Assembly: GCF_025791835.1 (NCBI RefSeq)
Contig: NZ_JAOXLP010000040.1
Coordinates: 1 to 24,760 of the forward strand
Source of the DNA: Roseomonas xinghualingensis
GTDB taxonomy: Bacteria > Pseudomonadota > Alphaproteobacteria > Acetobacterales > Acetobacteraceae
Length of the DNA stretch: 24,760 nucleotides
Reading direction: 5' to 3'
Positions within the stretch are counted from its first letter, which is position 1; each line of letters opens with the position of its first letter. The position numbers and the translations under genes are program-made. Shown here one piece after another: positions 14,632 through 21,963 of this stretch. Below the pieces are notes generated by a model that saw nothing but the letters and a program-made list of their open reading frames with translations, ran no database searches and was not told the DNA's origin.

Positions 14632-15998
14632 CCGGTCCTGTCTTCGATCACCGGCGCGCTCACGCGGCGCCAGAAGGAGGAGGAGAAATGCGGGTCCATG
14701 TGTCGCGCGAAGTCGCGCCATGCAGGAAAGCCCCGCTGGAAATCCCGCGCCGACACGCGCCCGTCCTTGGCGGGGTAGATGCGACCGCCCGCCTCGGCCG
14801 TGATCTGGTCCAGCAGGTTCAGCAATTCATGTGTCCGCACGCCACGGTTGGGCAGGTCCAGTGCGAGGGTCACGCCCGGCATGGGAAAGGACAGCATGCC
14901 AGGCGAGGGCCGGTTGCCCAATTTCTTAAGCACCGCAAGAAAGGAGGCGTCCCGCCCGGCGGCCACGGCGCGCAGCAGCGCCGGTACGGCTGCCCCTGCG
15001 TTTCCCTGCGGCACGACGCACTGGTATTGGTAGAAGCCTGCCTTGCCGTAAAGGCGGTTCCAGCCGCGGATCGCATCCAGCGGATAGAAAACCGGCTCGT
15101 AGGAGCCAATACGCCGCTTCGGCATGGCCGGTGCGCGGTGCCAATATAGGGCGTTGAAGGCACCCACAGTCCAGCCGTTCAGCATGAAGCAGGGAGCATC
15201 GATTGGTATGGAGAGGTCTGTCTCCAATCTCGGTGGCGGTGGGGCGCGGTCCGTCGCTGCGTGGCGCGCGCGGGTGAAGATGCCCCGGCCGAGATCCGTT
15301 CCGCTTGCAAGGCAGTCTACCCAGGCAACCGTGTACTCCCAGTCTGCAGATTCTGCACTGAGCGCATAGAAAGCGTCGAGGCTATGGTAGCGGATGTCCT
15401 CCACTTCCATCCAGAGCGAGGGCACGGGCTTTAGCTGGAGCACAGCGGAGAGGATCAGTCCGGTTAATCCTATTCCGCCGATCGTCGCGGCGAAAAGGTC
15501 CGGATTTTCGTCCGGCGAGCAGATGCGCACCGTGCCGTCCGAGCGCAGCAGGCGAAGCGAGAGCAGGTGGCTGCCGAAGCAGCCGGCCGAATGATGATTC
15601 TTCCCGTGCACGTCGTTCGCGATAGCCCCTCCCACCGTGACGAACTTCGTGCCCGGCGTGACCGGAAGGAACCAGTGCCGGGCAGGCAGTGCGGAGGCAT
15701 GTAGCCGGGCAAGGATGTCTGCCAGCGTGACACCCGCCTCCACCTCGATGATCCCCGCCTCTTGGTCGAAGCGAATCCATCGATCCAGGCCTTGCGTTTC
15801 AATCAAGGTTCCGCCGGGATTGAGGCAGGAATCGCCGTAGGAGCGGCCCATGCCGTAAGGCAGCAGGGGGCCGGCGCTGGCCAGCGCGGCTGACGCATCC
15901 ACGGGAAAGGCCGGACGCACCACGCGGTGGATGGCGCGATGCGCACGACCCCAGGAAAGAGGGACCCGCCGCGTCATTCTGGGGCGGTCCACACTCAT
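14625..15998 (-). CDS. dprE1: DprE1-like FAD-dependent polyprenyl-phospho-ribose 2'-oxidase (457 aa)
   Basis: This is a VAO-family FAD oxidase. Together with DprE2 it converts polyprenyl-phospho-ribose to the arabinose epimer. FAD-domain blocks are YGMGRSYGDSCLNPGG, VTPGTKFVTVGGAIANDVHG followed by KNHHSAGCFG, and IGGIGLTGLI. The C-terminal substrate domain has KAGFYQYQCVVP, LSFPMPGVTLALDLP and GGRIYPAKDGR, whose Lys matches the catalytic-site Lys of Mycobacterium tuberculosis DprE1. The residue matching Cys387 of that enzyme is Ala379. Length is close to the mycobacterial enzyme (about 461). The start at 15998 is set by an ATGA overlap with the HAD-UbiA stop; the open frame up to 16367 lies inside that gene and is not used. 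In mycobacteria DprE1 works at the membrane/periplasm side; no signal peptide is visible here. Confidence 0.88.
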   Translation of the reverse strand: MSVDRPRMTRRVPLSWGRAHRAIHRVVRPAFPVDASAALASAGPLLPYGMGRSYGDSCLNPGGTLIETQGLDRWIRFDQEAGIIEVEAGVTLADILARLHASALPARHWFLPVTPGTKFVTVGGAIANDVHGKNHHSAGCFGSHLLSLRLLRSDGTVRICSPDENPDLFAATIGGIGLTGLILSAVLQLKPVPSLWMEVEDIRYHSLDAFYALSAESADWEYTVAWVDCLASGTDLGRGIFTRARHAATDRAPPPPRLETDLSIPIDAPCFMLNGWTVGAFNALYWHRAPAMPKRRIGSYEPVFYPLDAIRGWNRLYGKAGFYQYQCVVPQGNAGAAVPALLRAVAAGRDASFLAVLKKLGNRPSPGMLSFPMPGVTLALDLPNRGVRTHELLNLLDQITAEAGGRIYPAKDGRVSARDFQRGFPAWRDFARHMDPHFSSSFWRRVSAPVIEDRTGC

Positions 15999-17470
15999 TC
16001 GCCCCAATTCCGCGCCATAAGTATCAGCAGCACTATGAGCGCAGCGAGGAACAGTGAGAGGCGATCCTTCACCGTGAAGAGGACAGGATCGTCCTGCATC
16101 TCCCCTCGCGCCGCAAGCGCCCAGACGCGCAGGAGCCAGTAGCCGATGATCACGCAGATGAACCACATCCACTGCGGGGCCGGATAGGTCAGGATGGGGC
16201 TCTCGTTGCCCACCAGGAAGATGAAGAAGGTAGACAGTGCCGTGAAGGCGCTGCCTGCACCTACCGCCATCAGCCAAGTGGCGTCCGTGCCGCGATAGGC
16301 GCGCCCAGGCACCTGGGAAGACCCACGCTCCATGACGGCCAGGCATTCCGTGTGCCGCTTCACGCATGCGAGGCTAAGAAAGAAGAACATGGAAAAGGCA
16401 AGCAGCCACGGAGAGACGGGATTCCCCACCGCCGCGATTCCAGCGCCGATGCGAATCGTGAAGAGGCCGGCCAGCGTAATCACGTCCAGAACCAGCATCT
16501 GCTTGATAGCGAGGGAATAGGACAGGGTGACGACGACGTAGAGTGCAGTCACCGCGGCGAAGGCCGGGGACAAGAAGGCGGTGAGGGCAGTTGCAGCCAG
16601 GAAGAGGAGCGGTATCGCCACGATGGCGTCCTTCAGCGGCAAGGCGCCGGATGCCAGGGGACGGTGGCGCTTCGTGCGGTGCTGACGGTCATGCTCAAGA
16701 TCGAGCAGGTCGTTGACCAGGTAGGTGGCAGAGGCAATCAGCCCGAAGACGGCGAAGCCGAGAAGCGCCTGGGGTAGCTCCTGCAGGATGCGTCCGCCTA
16801 ACAACAAAGGGACGAAGAGGAGAACGTTCTTCACCCATTGGTGCAGCCGCAGCGCACGTTGCCAGATACCGAAATCGAATCGTGGCGTGTCGAAGGCCGC
16901 GACGACCTGAACACGCGGCCCGAGCACCTTGAGCGCGCTGCGGAGCCGGGCAGTACGCCCAATCAGCACTGCTGAGCCGCATCCCATCCAGACTGGCAGG
17001 TCTTTCCGGCTGTCGCCGGCATAGATGGCACCCGGGCCAAGCAGTGCCTCGATGGCGGCCCGCTTGCTCTCACCGGAGAGGTTGACCGTGCCGCTGGTGC
17101 CCGTTGCGGTATCGAAGATGCCGAAGCGTTCCGCCACGGCCTGGGCGATCCGCTCGTCGGCCGCGGAGAAGAGGTGCAGCGAAGCACCTTCAGCACGGCG
17201 TTCCTGAAGCCACGACAGAAAGGCCTCGTTGGCAGGGAGCCTGGCTATATCAGGCATTATATGGCTGGCCAGCTGGCGCTTGAAATGGGCTTTGCCGCTC
17301 AGCAGCCAGATGGGCAGCAGGAAGAGAAGGAGCGGCCGCCGCCGGAGCAGGACGATGAGGCTCTCGTGCAGCGTATCCGTAAGAAGCAGGGACCCGTCTA
17401 TGTCCACTGCGATGCAAGGCGGCGCGCTGGTGGTGGGCACTGTGTCCATCAATGCCCGGATACCATCCAT
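15995..17470 (-). CDS. HAD phosphatase-UbiA prenyltransferase fusion, DPPR-synthase-like (491 aa)
   Basis: Two domains share one polypeptide. Residues about 18-200 are a HAD hydrolase: motif I VDIDGSLLLTDT (Asp23, Asp25), motif II around FSAADE, a Lys in GESKRAA, and motif IV GDSRKDLP near 151-156. Residues about 205-490 are a UbiA polytopic transferase: first Asp-rich motif NDLLDLEHDRQHRTKRHRP near 251, and YSLAIKQMLVLDVITLAGLF near 314, the K...D form of the second motif seen in phosphoribosyl-polyprenyl-phosphate synthases such as Rv3806c. The expected role is to transfer 5-phosphoribose from PRPP to a polyprenyl phosphate and, through the HAD half, possibly remove the 5'-phosphate. The next gene, dprE1-like, overlaps it by ATGA. 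An ATG at 17449 is an alternative start; neither has a good ribosome site. Confidence 0.85.
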   Translation of the reverse strand: MDGIRALMDTVPTTSAPPCIAVDIDGSLLLTDTLHESLIVLLRRRPLLLFLLPIWLLSGKAHFKRQLASHIMPDIARLPANEAFLSWLQERRAEGASLHLFSAADERIAQAVAERFGIFDTATGTSGTVNLSGESKRAAIEALLGPGAIYAGDSRKDLPVWMGCGSAVLIGRTARLRSALKVLGPRVQVVAAFDTPRFDFGIWQRALRLHQWVKNVLLFVPLLLGGRILQELPQALLGFAVFGLIASATYLVNDLLDLEHDRQHRTKRHRPLASGALPLKDAIVAIPLLFLAATALTAFLSPAFAAVTALYVVVTLSYSLAIKQMLVLDVITLAGLFTIRIGAGIAAVGNPVSPWLLAFSMFFFLSLACVKRHTECLAVMERGSSQVPGRAYRGTDATWLMAVGAGSAFTALSTFFIFLVGNESPILTYPAPQWMWFICVIIGYWLLRVWALAARGEMQDDPVLFTVKDRLSLFLAALIVLLILMARNWGE

Positions 17471-17537
17471 TCAGGATAAGGAGAGGGGCCGGGCCCCAGC
17501 GAGCATTTTCTATAGCCCTCAGGCAGAGCGATCGCAA

Positions 17538-19973
17538 TCAAGGGGACACCGCGTCTTCCTGCAAAGCAGGGCTGGGCACCGTCTGCTTGATCGAGCCATC
17601 AATTATCACGGGCACGCCGAAGAGCGCACAAGACCATCGCATGCCCTGTGCTGTGAGCATGAGACTCAACCGGTAGGGGCCACGAAATTCTGAAAGATTG
17701 AGCAGCGCCTGGAAGCCGACCCTCGCCAATTCGGACCGGCCGAAGTGCTGCCCGACATCGGGGCGGGCCATCAACTCGGCCGGGAATTCCCACGTGGTGC
17801 CGTCTGGGGCCGTAAGGGCGATCGTCAGCGCCGAGGGTTCGGCGAATTCTGGCAAGACAGCGAAGCCCCAGCCGTTGAGCCTGACGGCTTCGCTCAACAT
17901 GCCCGGGTGGCGATGATTCGCCACCATACCATTGACCGTGTCCAGGTAGCAACGCCCGCCCTCCGGCGCCGGGCTGCCGGCGGCGGGATCGACCAGCAAA
18001 GCTGCGGCGGCAGAGGCCTGGGCAGGCACCTCGAAGCGACTCAGCTCCAGCGTGAATTCCGGTTGCCAAGCAGCCTCCCTGCCGGAGGCGACGGAGACAG
18101 TAAAGGCAATGGGTCGCTGGTCGTTGTAGACGCCCGTCTCCGGCGCAGCGAGGGCGAGGAACTGTCGCGCGTCCTGCACCATGGGGGCGATCAGGAAGCC
18201 ATTCTTTGCCATTTCAGGAACCAGGCGACGAGTCACGGATGGCCCGTTATGGAAATGCAGCGTGATCTCCAAGCTTGGTGGCCGGAGCAGGAAGGCAAGC
18301 GCGCGGCCCGTGTTCGTGGGCGTGGCTGCGATCCTGGCCCAGAGGGCTGGCGGGCTGGCAGGTAGGGGAACGCGCTCACCGAAACGGTGGCGTGCCTGCG
18401 GGAGCAGGGGGCGAACAATGCCTTCTGTCGGGTCTTCCAGAGCCGGCCCGATCTCCGCGCGGCGGCGGAGCACGACCGTCGCGCCCTGCCGTGCTACGGC
18501 TTCGTAGCGGGTGAGGAGAAGGCCCCAACTCAGCCCGTCCTCCAGGGCAGCAAGGCGGTTGTCAATCGGTTCCAGGGCCAGAAACACCGTCTCTGGCGCA
18601 TTTGGGCCGAGGAGATGAGCCGCGTTAAGCGCCGCCAACCGGGGCGTGTAAGCGGAATAGCTCTGCAAAATAGGGCGCGGCGACCAGGAAATACCGTGTG
18701 CCAGCAACGCGCTTTGCCCGACGGAGTAGATGTCAGCTATGCCCGTGGCAGGCGGCAAGGGGTGATCGCGCCGGATCTCCGCAAGGCGGCGCTCATAGGC
18801 AGCGTCCAGAATGCCGGGCTGCAGGCGCATCGCCACTCCGTCCACGAAGCTCTCCGCCGCATTGGCAAGGCGGAGGGCGGCCGTGCGGGGGCCGGTGCCG
18901 GCCGTGGCGCGGTCCATCGCCGCCCATCCGGCCAGACCAATCGCGAGTGCGGCCAGGGAAGGGAGACGCCCCCGTCCGTCCGGGCTGGCCAGGAAGAGGA
19001 TCCAGGCAACGAGGGCCAGGGTGCCGCCGGCAATGATGATGTGCGCGTCCTGCCGAACCATGCCTGCCTTGAAGGAGAGGAAGAGGAGCATCGCTGCCCC
19101 CAGACCCAGCACCAGCCCGGCGAGCCGCCGACTTGCCAGGGCGGGAAGGTTCAGCAGCAACACGAGAAAGCCCCCGGCGGCGATGGAGGCAACCTGCCAG
19201 AGCGGCCCCTCCAGCCCCATGGCGGGGGTATAGCCGCGGATAATTTCCCCAAGGGAGAGGAAGAAAACTGGCAGATCCCCCAGCGCTTGGCCCGAGGCCA
19301 TCCAGAAGACCGGCATGGCCAGTATGACAAGCAGGCCAGGAAAGATCGCCGCGCACCATTCCCGGCGGAGGAGCAGTAAGCCTAACCCAAGGCCCAGTGC
19401 CAGCCCGCTAGCGGCCGCAAAGGTGCCCTTCACGATGGGGATCAGCGCCAAGGCGAGGGCTAGAAGGCTGAGCGCGGCCAAGCCCGCAACTCCATGCCGC
19501 CCGTCCCGGCAGGCCACGGCTACGAAGAGCAACGCCAGGGCGAAGAAGATGCTGTCCCGCAGCCACATCTGGCTGAGGAACAGAGTGAGGAGAATGGCCG
19601 CCAAGCGCCTATTGCGGGGTGTGAGATAGAGCAACCCAGCCGTGAAGGCCGACGCGAGAAGGAGCGTACCAGCCAGCACCATCCCATCTGTCGCCGGGTG
19701 GTAGGACCAGGTGTAGATTCCGGCGTAAGGGCCAAAGGTAAAGATCAGGTCCCGCCCGAAGGCGAGGCCTTCCTGCACCGCGGCGTTGATCCCAAAGGCC
19801 CAGGCATCATCGAGCCCTGAGTGGGGCATTAGCGGGCGAAGCGGAACCAAGCCCATTACCGCGCCGAGCGCCAAAAGAATGGGGGAGAGGGTGGCCCATA
19901 GCATCGGGCGCCAGTCGACGGCGTTGGTGCCCCTGCCCGTCGGTCCCGCCTCTGCGGGGCTGGGCAGGTTCAC
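17538..19973 (-). CDS. Large polytopic membrane protein, GT-C-like, with C-terminal periplasmic domain (811 aa)
   Basis: The N-terminal half, to about residue 350, is a series of long hydrophobic segments rich in Leu/Ala. After the first segment comes SGLDDAWAFGINAAVQEGLAFGRDLIFTFGP (residues 52-82). A paired Asp in the first loop and the following G(R)D..FTFGP block recall integral-membrane GT-C glycosyltransferases and uncharacterised relatives. No named family is claimed. The second half is soluble and likely periplasmic. Its end (about 672-795) is a domain bracketed by two Cys, with LNGWGF, RPDVGQHFG and VGFQALL, shared with the plus-strand membrane protein at 21964. The GTG at 19973 is chosen because it overlaps the upstream stop as GTGA and directly precedes the first hydrophobic segment; the frame is open to 20291 but overlaps the GT4 gene. 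It is a candidate transferase using a polyprenyl-phosphate sugar. Confidence 0.8.
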   Translation of the reverse strand: MNLPSPAEAGPTGRGTNAVDWRPMLWATLSPILLALGAVMGLVPLRPLMPHSGLDDAWAFGINAAVQEGLAFGRDLIFTFGPYAGIYTWSYHPATDGMVLAGTLLLASAFTAGLLYLTPRNRRLAAILLTLFLSQMWLRDSIFFALALLFVAVACRDGRHGVAGLAALSLLALALALIPIVKGTFAAASGLALGLGLGLLLLRREWCAAIFPGLLVILAMPVFWMASGQALGDLPVFFLSLGEIIRGYTPAMGLEGPLWQVASIAAGGFLVLLLNLPALASRRLAGLVLGLGAAMLLFLSFKAGMVRQDAHIIIAGGTLALVAWILFLASPDGRGRLPSLAALAIGLAGWAAMDRATAGTGPRTAALRLANAAESFVDGVAMRLQPGILDAAYERRLAEIRRDHPLPPATGIADIYSVGQSALLAHGISWSPRPILQSYSAYTPRLAALNAAHLLGPNAPETVFLALEPIDNRLAALEDGLSWGLLLTRYEAVARQGATVVLRRRAEIGPALEDPTEGIVRPLLPQARHRFGERVPLPASPPALWARIAATPTNTGRALAFLLRPPSLEITLHFHNGPSVTRRLVPEMAKNGFLIAPMVQDARQFLALAAPETGVYNDQRPIAFTVSVASGREAAWQPEFTLELSRFEVPAQASAAAALLVDPAAGSPAPEGGRCYLDTVNGMVANHRHPGMLSEAVRLNGWGFAVLPEFAEPSALTIALTAPDGTTWEFPAELMARPDVGQHFGRSELARVGFQALLNLSEFRGPYRLSLMLTAQGMRWSCALFGVPVIIDGSIKQTVPSPALQEDAVSP

Positions 19974-21367
19974 AGCCCCATCCGCCGGAGCAGTACATCC
20001 AGCTTGGCCCGCCAGCCGTCGAGCGAGAGATGGGAGGCGGCATAGGCCTGCCCGCCGGCCGAGAGGCGGTTCCACAGCGCCTCGTCCGTATAGGCCTCCT
20101 TCAACCGAGCGGCGAAATCTTCTGGCGTGGACGCGATCAGCACGCCGCCTTCGGGTCGCAGAGCCATGCCCTCGGCCGCGACGGGCGTGGCGATGCAGGG
20201 CACGCCGGCGGCGAGGCTGGATGCCACCTTTCCCTTGGCGCCGGCGCCAAAGGTCAGGGGCGCGACAGTGAGCCGGACTTCCTCGAACCACGGGCCCACA
20301 TCCGCTAGGTGCCCTAGGGCACGCACCCGGCCGGGAGCCCCTGTCAGCAGGCCAGCCGGAAAATCGGCGCCGACAATGGTCATCTCCATCTCCGGCAGGT
20401 CGCGGATGATAAGGGGCCAGATGACGGAGAGAAAATGCCTGATCGCATCGACATTGGGCGCATGTGCGAATCCGCCAATGAAGCCGATTCCTTGGCGGCG
20501 CGAAAAAGGCGTGACAGGAGGAGCCAAGGGACGAGCAAGGGGCAGCTCCGCCACCAGCGCCTCCGGCACTTCCCGCGTTAGCAGGTCCAACTCCGTTTGG
20601 GAGACGACGATGGTGGCGTCGCTGGCTCGGATGATCGCCTCTTCACGCTCGCGCACCATGCGCGCCGAAGCCAGTCCGGCCTCATCCCCCATCCGGCAGG
20701 CCCGGCGCTCCTCCCTCAGGAAAGCAAGATCGATAGAGTTGAAGATGATGCGGGCCTGTGGGGCATCCCGCAACGCCTGTTCGAGGAAGCGCCCGCCGCA
20801 ATAGACCCGACAGAGAATGCAGAGATCTAGAGAGCCGCCGTTCTCCGCCAGGAAAGCCTCGACAGAGCGGGCATCGGCCGGCGTGAGGCAGCGGATGCTG
20901 AGACGGGCCAAACCATCCTTCGCCGTGGAGTGGGTCTCGTGTTCTCGCGCCGCAGCCAGGAGCACGTCAAAGCCCAACTCCTCGAGGCAGCGGACCAGGT
21001 TCACGATGTCCACGGAGCCCGAATCGCGGTCCGGCTGTGGCCAGTGGTCGTCGATGACGAGTACGCGGCCACGAGAGAACGGTGCCAGATTACCCGGCGA
21101 TGGTTCGGGAGCTTTTGCCGCCAGCCCTCCCTGCGATGATCGCAGAAGGGCAGACACGCGTTGCGCGACGCGGCGCGCCCCTGCCATGACGAGCCGAGAG
21201 GGACGTGACTGCATCCGCAGGAGTTGCGACCGTAGTGCTACGAGTTCTGCCTGCGCTGTCTTCAGCCGTTTCCGATCCCTTTGCATCTGCGCCGTGAGCA
21301 TCGCGGCTGGGACCGTATGCTTGTGTCCTCCCCTGTCCTCGGCATCGTGGGGCAGATCGGACATCAT
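19970..21367 (-). CDS. GT4-like glycosyltransferase (465 aa), first gene of the operon
   Basis: An N-terminal basic helical stretch (MQRDRKRLKTAQAELVALRS) may be a short coiled coil or membrane-surface anchor. A GT-B fold follows from RGRVLVIDDHWPQPDRDSGS at about residue 100. The donor domain has IGFIGGFAHAPNVDAIRHFL, MTIVGADFPAG, and LTFGAGAKGKVASSLAAGVP, where family members carry the nucleotide-sugar binding loop. The same order and similar wording (ILVIDDRVPKPELG, GAGIPHKVHQAAALG) occur in the GT-B module of the 1450-residue protein, so the two are paralogous. Two adjacent ATG codons (21367, 21364) can start it; no strong ribosome site is seen. It overlaps the membrane-protein gene by GTGA. 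Sugar specificity is unknown. Confidence 0.85.
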   Translation of the reverse strand: MMSDLPHDAEDRGGHKHTVPAAMLTAQMQRDRKRLKTAQAELVALRSQLLRMQSRPSRLVMAGARRVAQRVSALLRSSQGGLAAKAPEPSPGNLAPFSRGRVLVIDDHWPQPDRDSGSVDIVNLVRCLEELGFDVLLAAAREHETHSTAKDGLARLSIRCLTPADARSVEAFLAENGGSLDLCILCRVYCGGRFLEQALRDAPQARIIFNSIDLAFLREERRACRMGDEAGLASARMVREREEAIIRASDATIVVSQTELDLLTREVPEALVAELPLARPLAPPVTPFSRRQGIGFIGGFAHAPNVDAIRHFLSVIWPLIIRDLPEMEMTIVGADFPAGLLTGAPGRVRALGHLADVGPWFEEVRLTVAPLTFGAGAKGKVASSLAAGVPCIATPVAAEGMALRPEGGVLIASTPEDFAARLKEAYTDEALWNRLSAGGQAYAASHLSLDGWRAKLDVLLRRMGL

Positions 21368-21963
21368 GGACAGTTAGCACCAACGTGTCGGTTTTAAGGG
21401 CGCCACCTTAGTAACTGCAAGGCGGTGGTGAAAGGGGGGGGACTCCATGAGTCTAGACGTTCATCTGACATCTTGTTCAAGGGCATTGTTGAGAGAGGCC
21501 ACTGGCAAGTGGCCCGGAGATGGCCGAGGCTAGGGGACGATGGTCGCCCTCGCCGCTATTCACCCCCTTCACTGCTTCCCAGGAAGATTCACAGCAATGC
21601 TTTGTGCCAGCACAATGCCTTCAGCCTCATCTTACACGATGCTGGGCTGATCCTAGCGGAGGATGGGTGGGCGTTGTCTAAGAGCCCGCACAAAGCTGGC
21701 GTTAGGCGCTCGGGACCATCTTTGCCCGGAAACAGCGGCGGTGCAGGCGAGGGGCAGGCAATATGAGGGGCCGACCGCGCAATGTAGCGCCGCCCAGCGC
21801 GAGCGACAGAGACGGGGGGCCGCATCGCAGCTTCCTGGGCCTCGCAACGAGAGAGACATTCAACGGGCTGGGTGAGTGGCCGTCTTTACTCCACCGTCGC
21901 CAAGTTCAGCCTGATGCCGAAATGGCCCCCGACATTCTTTCCTAGAAAGGAGAGGAACATCGT
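21368..21963. other. Divergent intergenic region upstream of the operon and of the plus-strand membrane protein gene
   Basis: About 600 bases separate two divergently oriented genes. Short open frames here lack any recognisable domain, good ribosome sites or codon bias, and none is called. Promoters for both directions are expected in this stretch. It contains an 8-base G run near 21434-21441 and, just before the plus-strand gene, a good ribosome site. Confidence 0.5.
21392..21420 (-). promoter_or_regulatory. Weak candidate promoter for the 13-gene operon
   Basis: On the minus strand TTGCAG (21420-21415) and TTAAAA (21397-21392) are separated by 17 bases and lie shortly upstream of the first ATG at 21367. 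Each hexamer matches the sigma-70 consensus at only three positions. Support is therefore position and spacing rather than sequence strength. Confidence 0.2.

Noticed and set aside
18387..19379. 330-codon plus-strand frame opposite the 811-aa membrane protein
   Set aside because: It is a GC-rich antisense shadow: the minus strand gives clear membrane segments, while this frame is Gly/Arg/Gln-rich with no domain.
21425..21766. 113-codon plus-strand frame in the divergent intergenic region
   Set aside because: No domain, no ribosome site and low-complexity composition; overlapping frames on the other strand look equally plausible.
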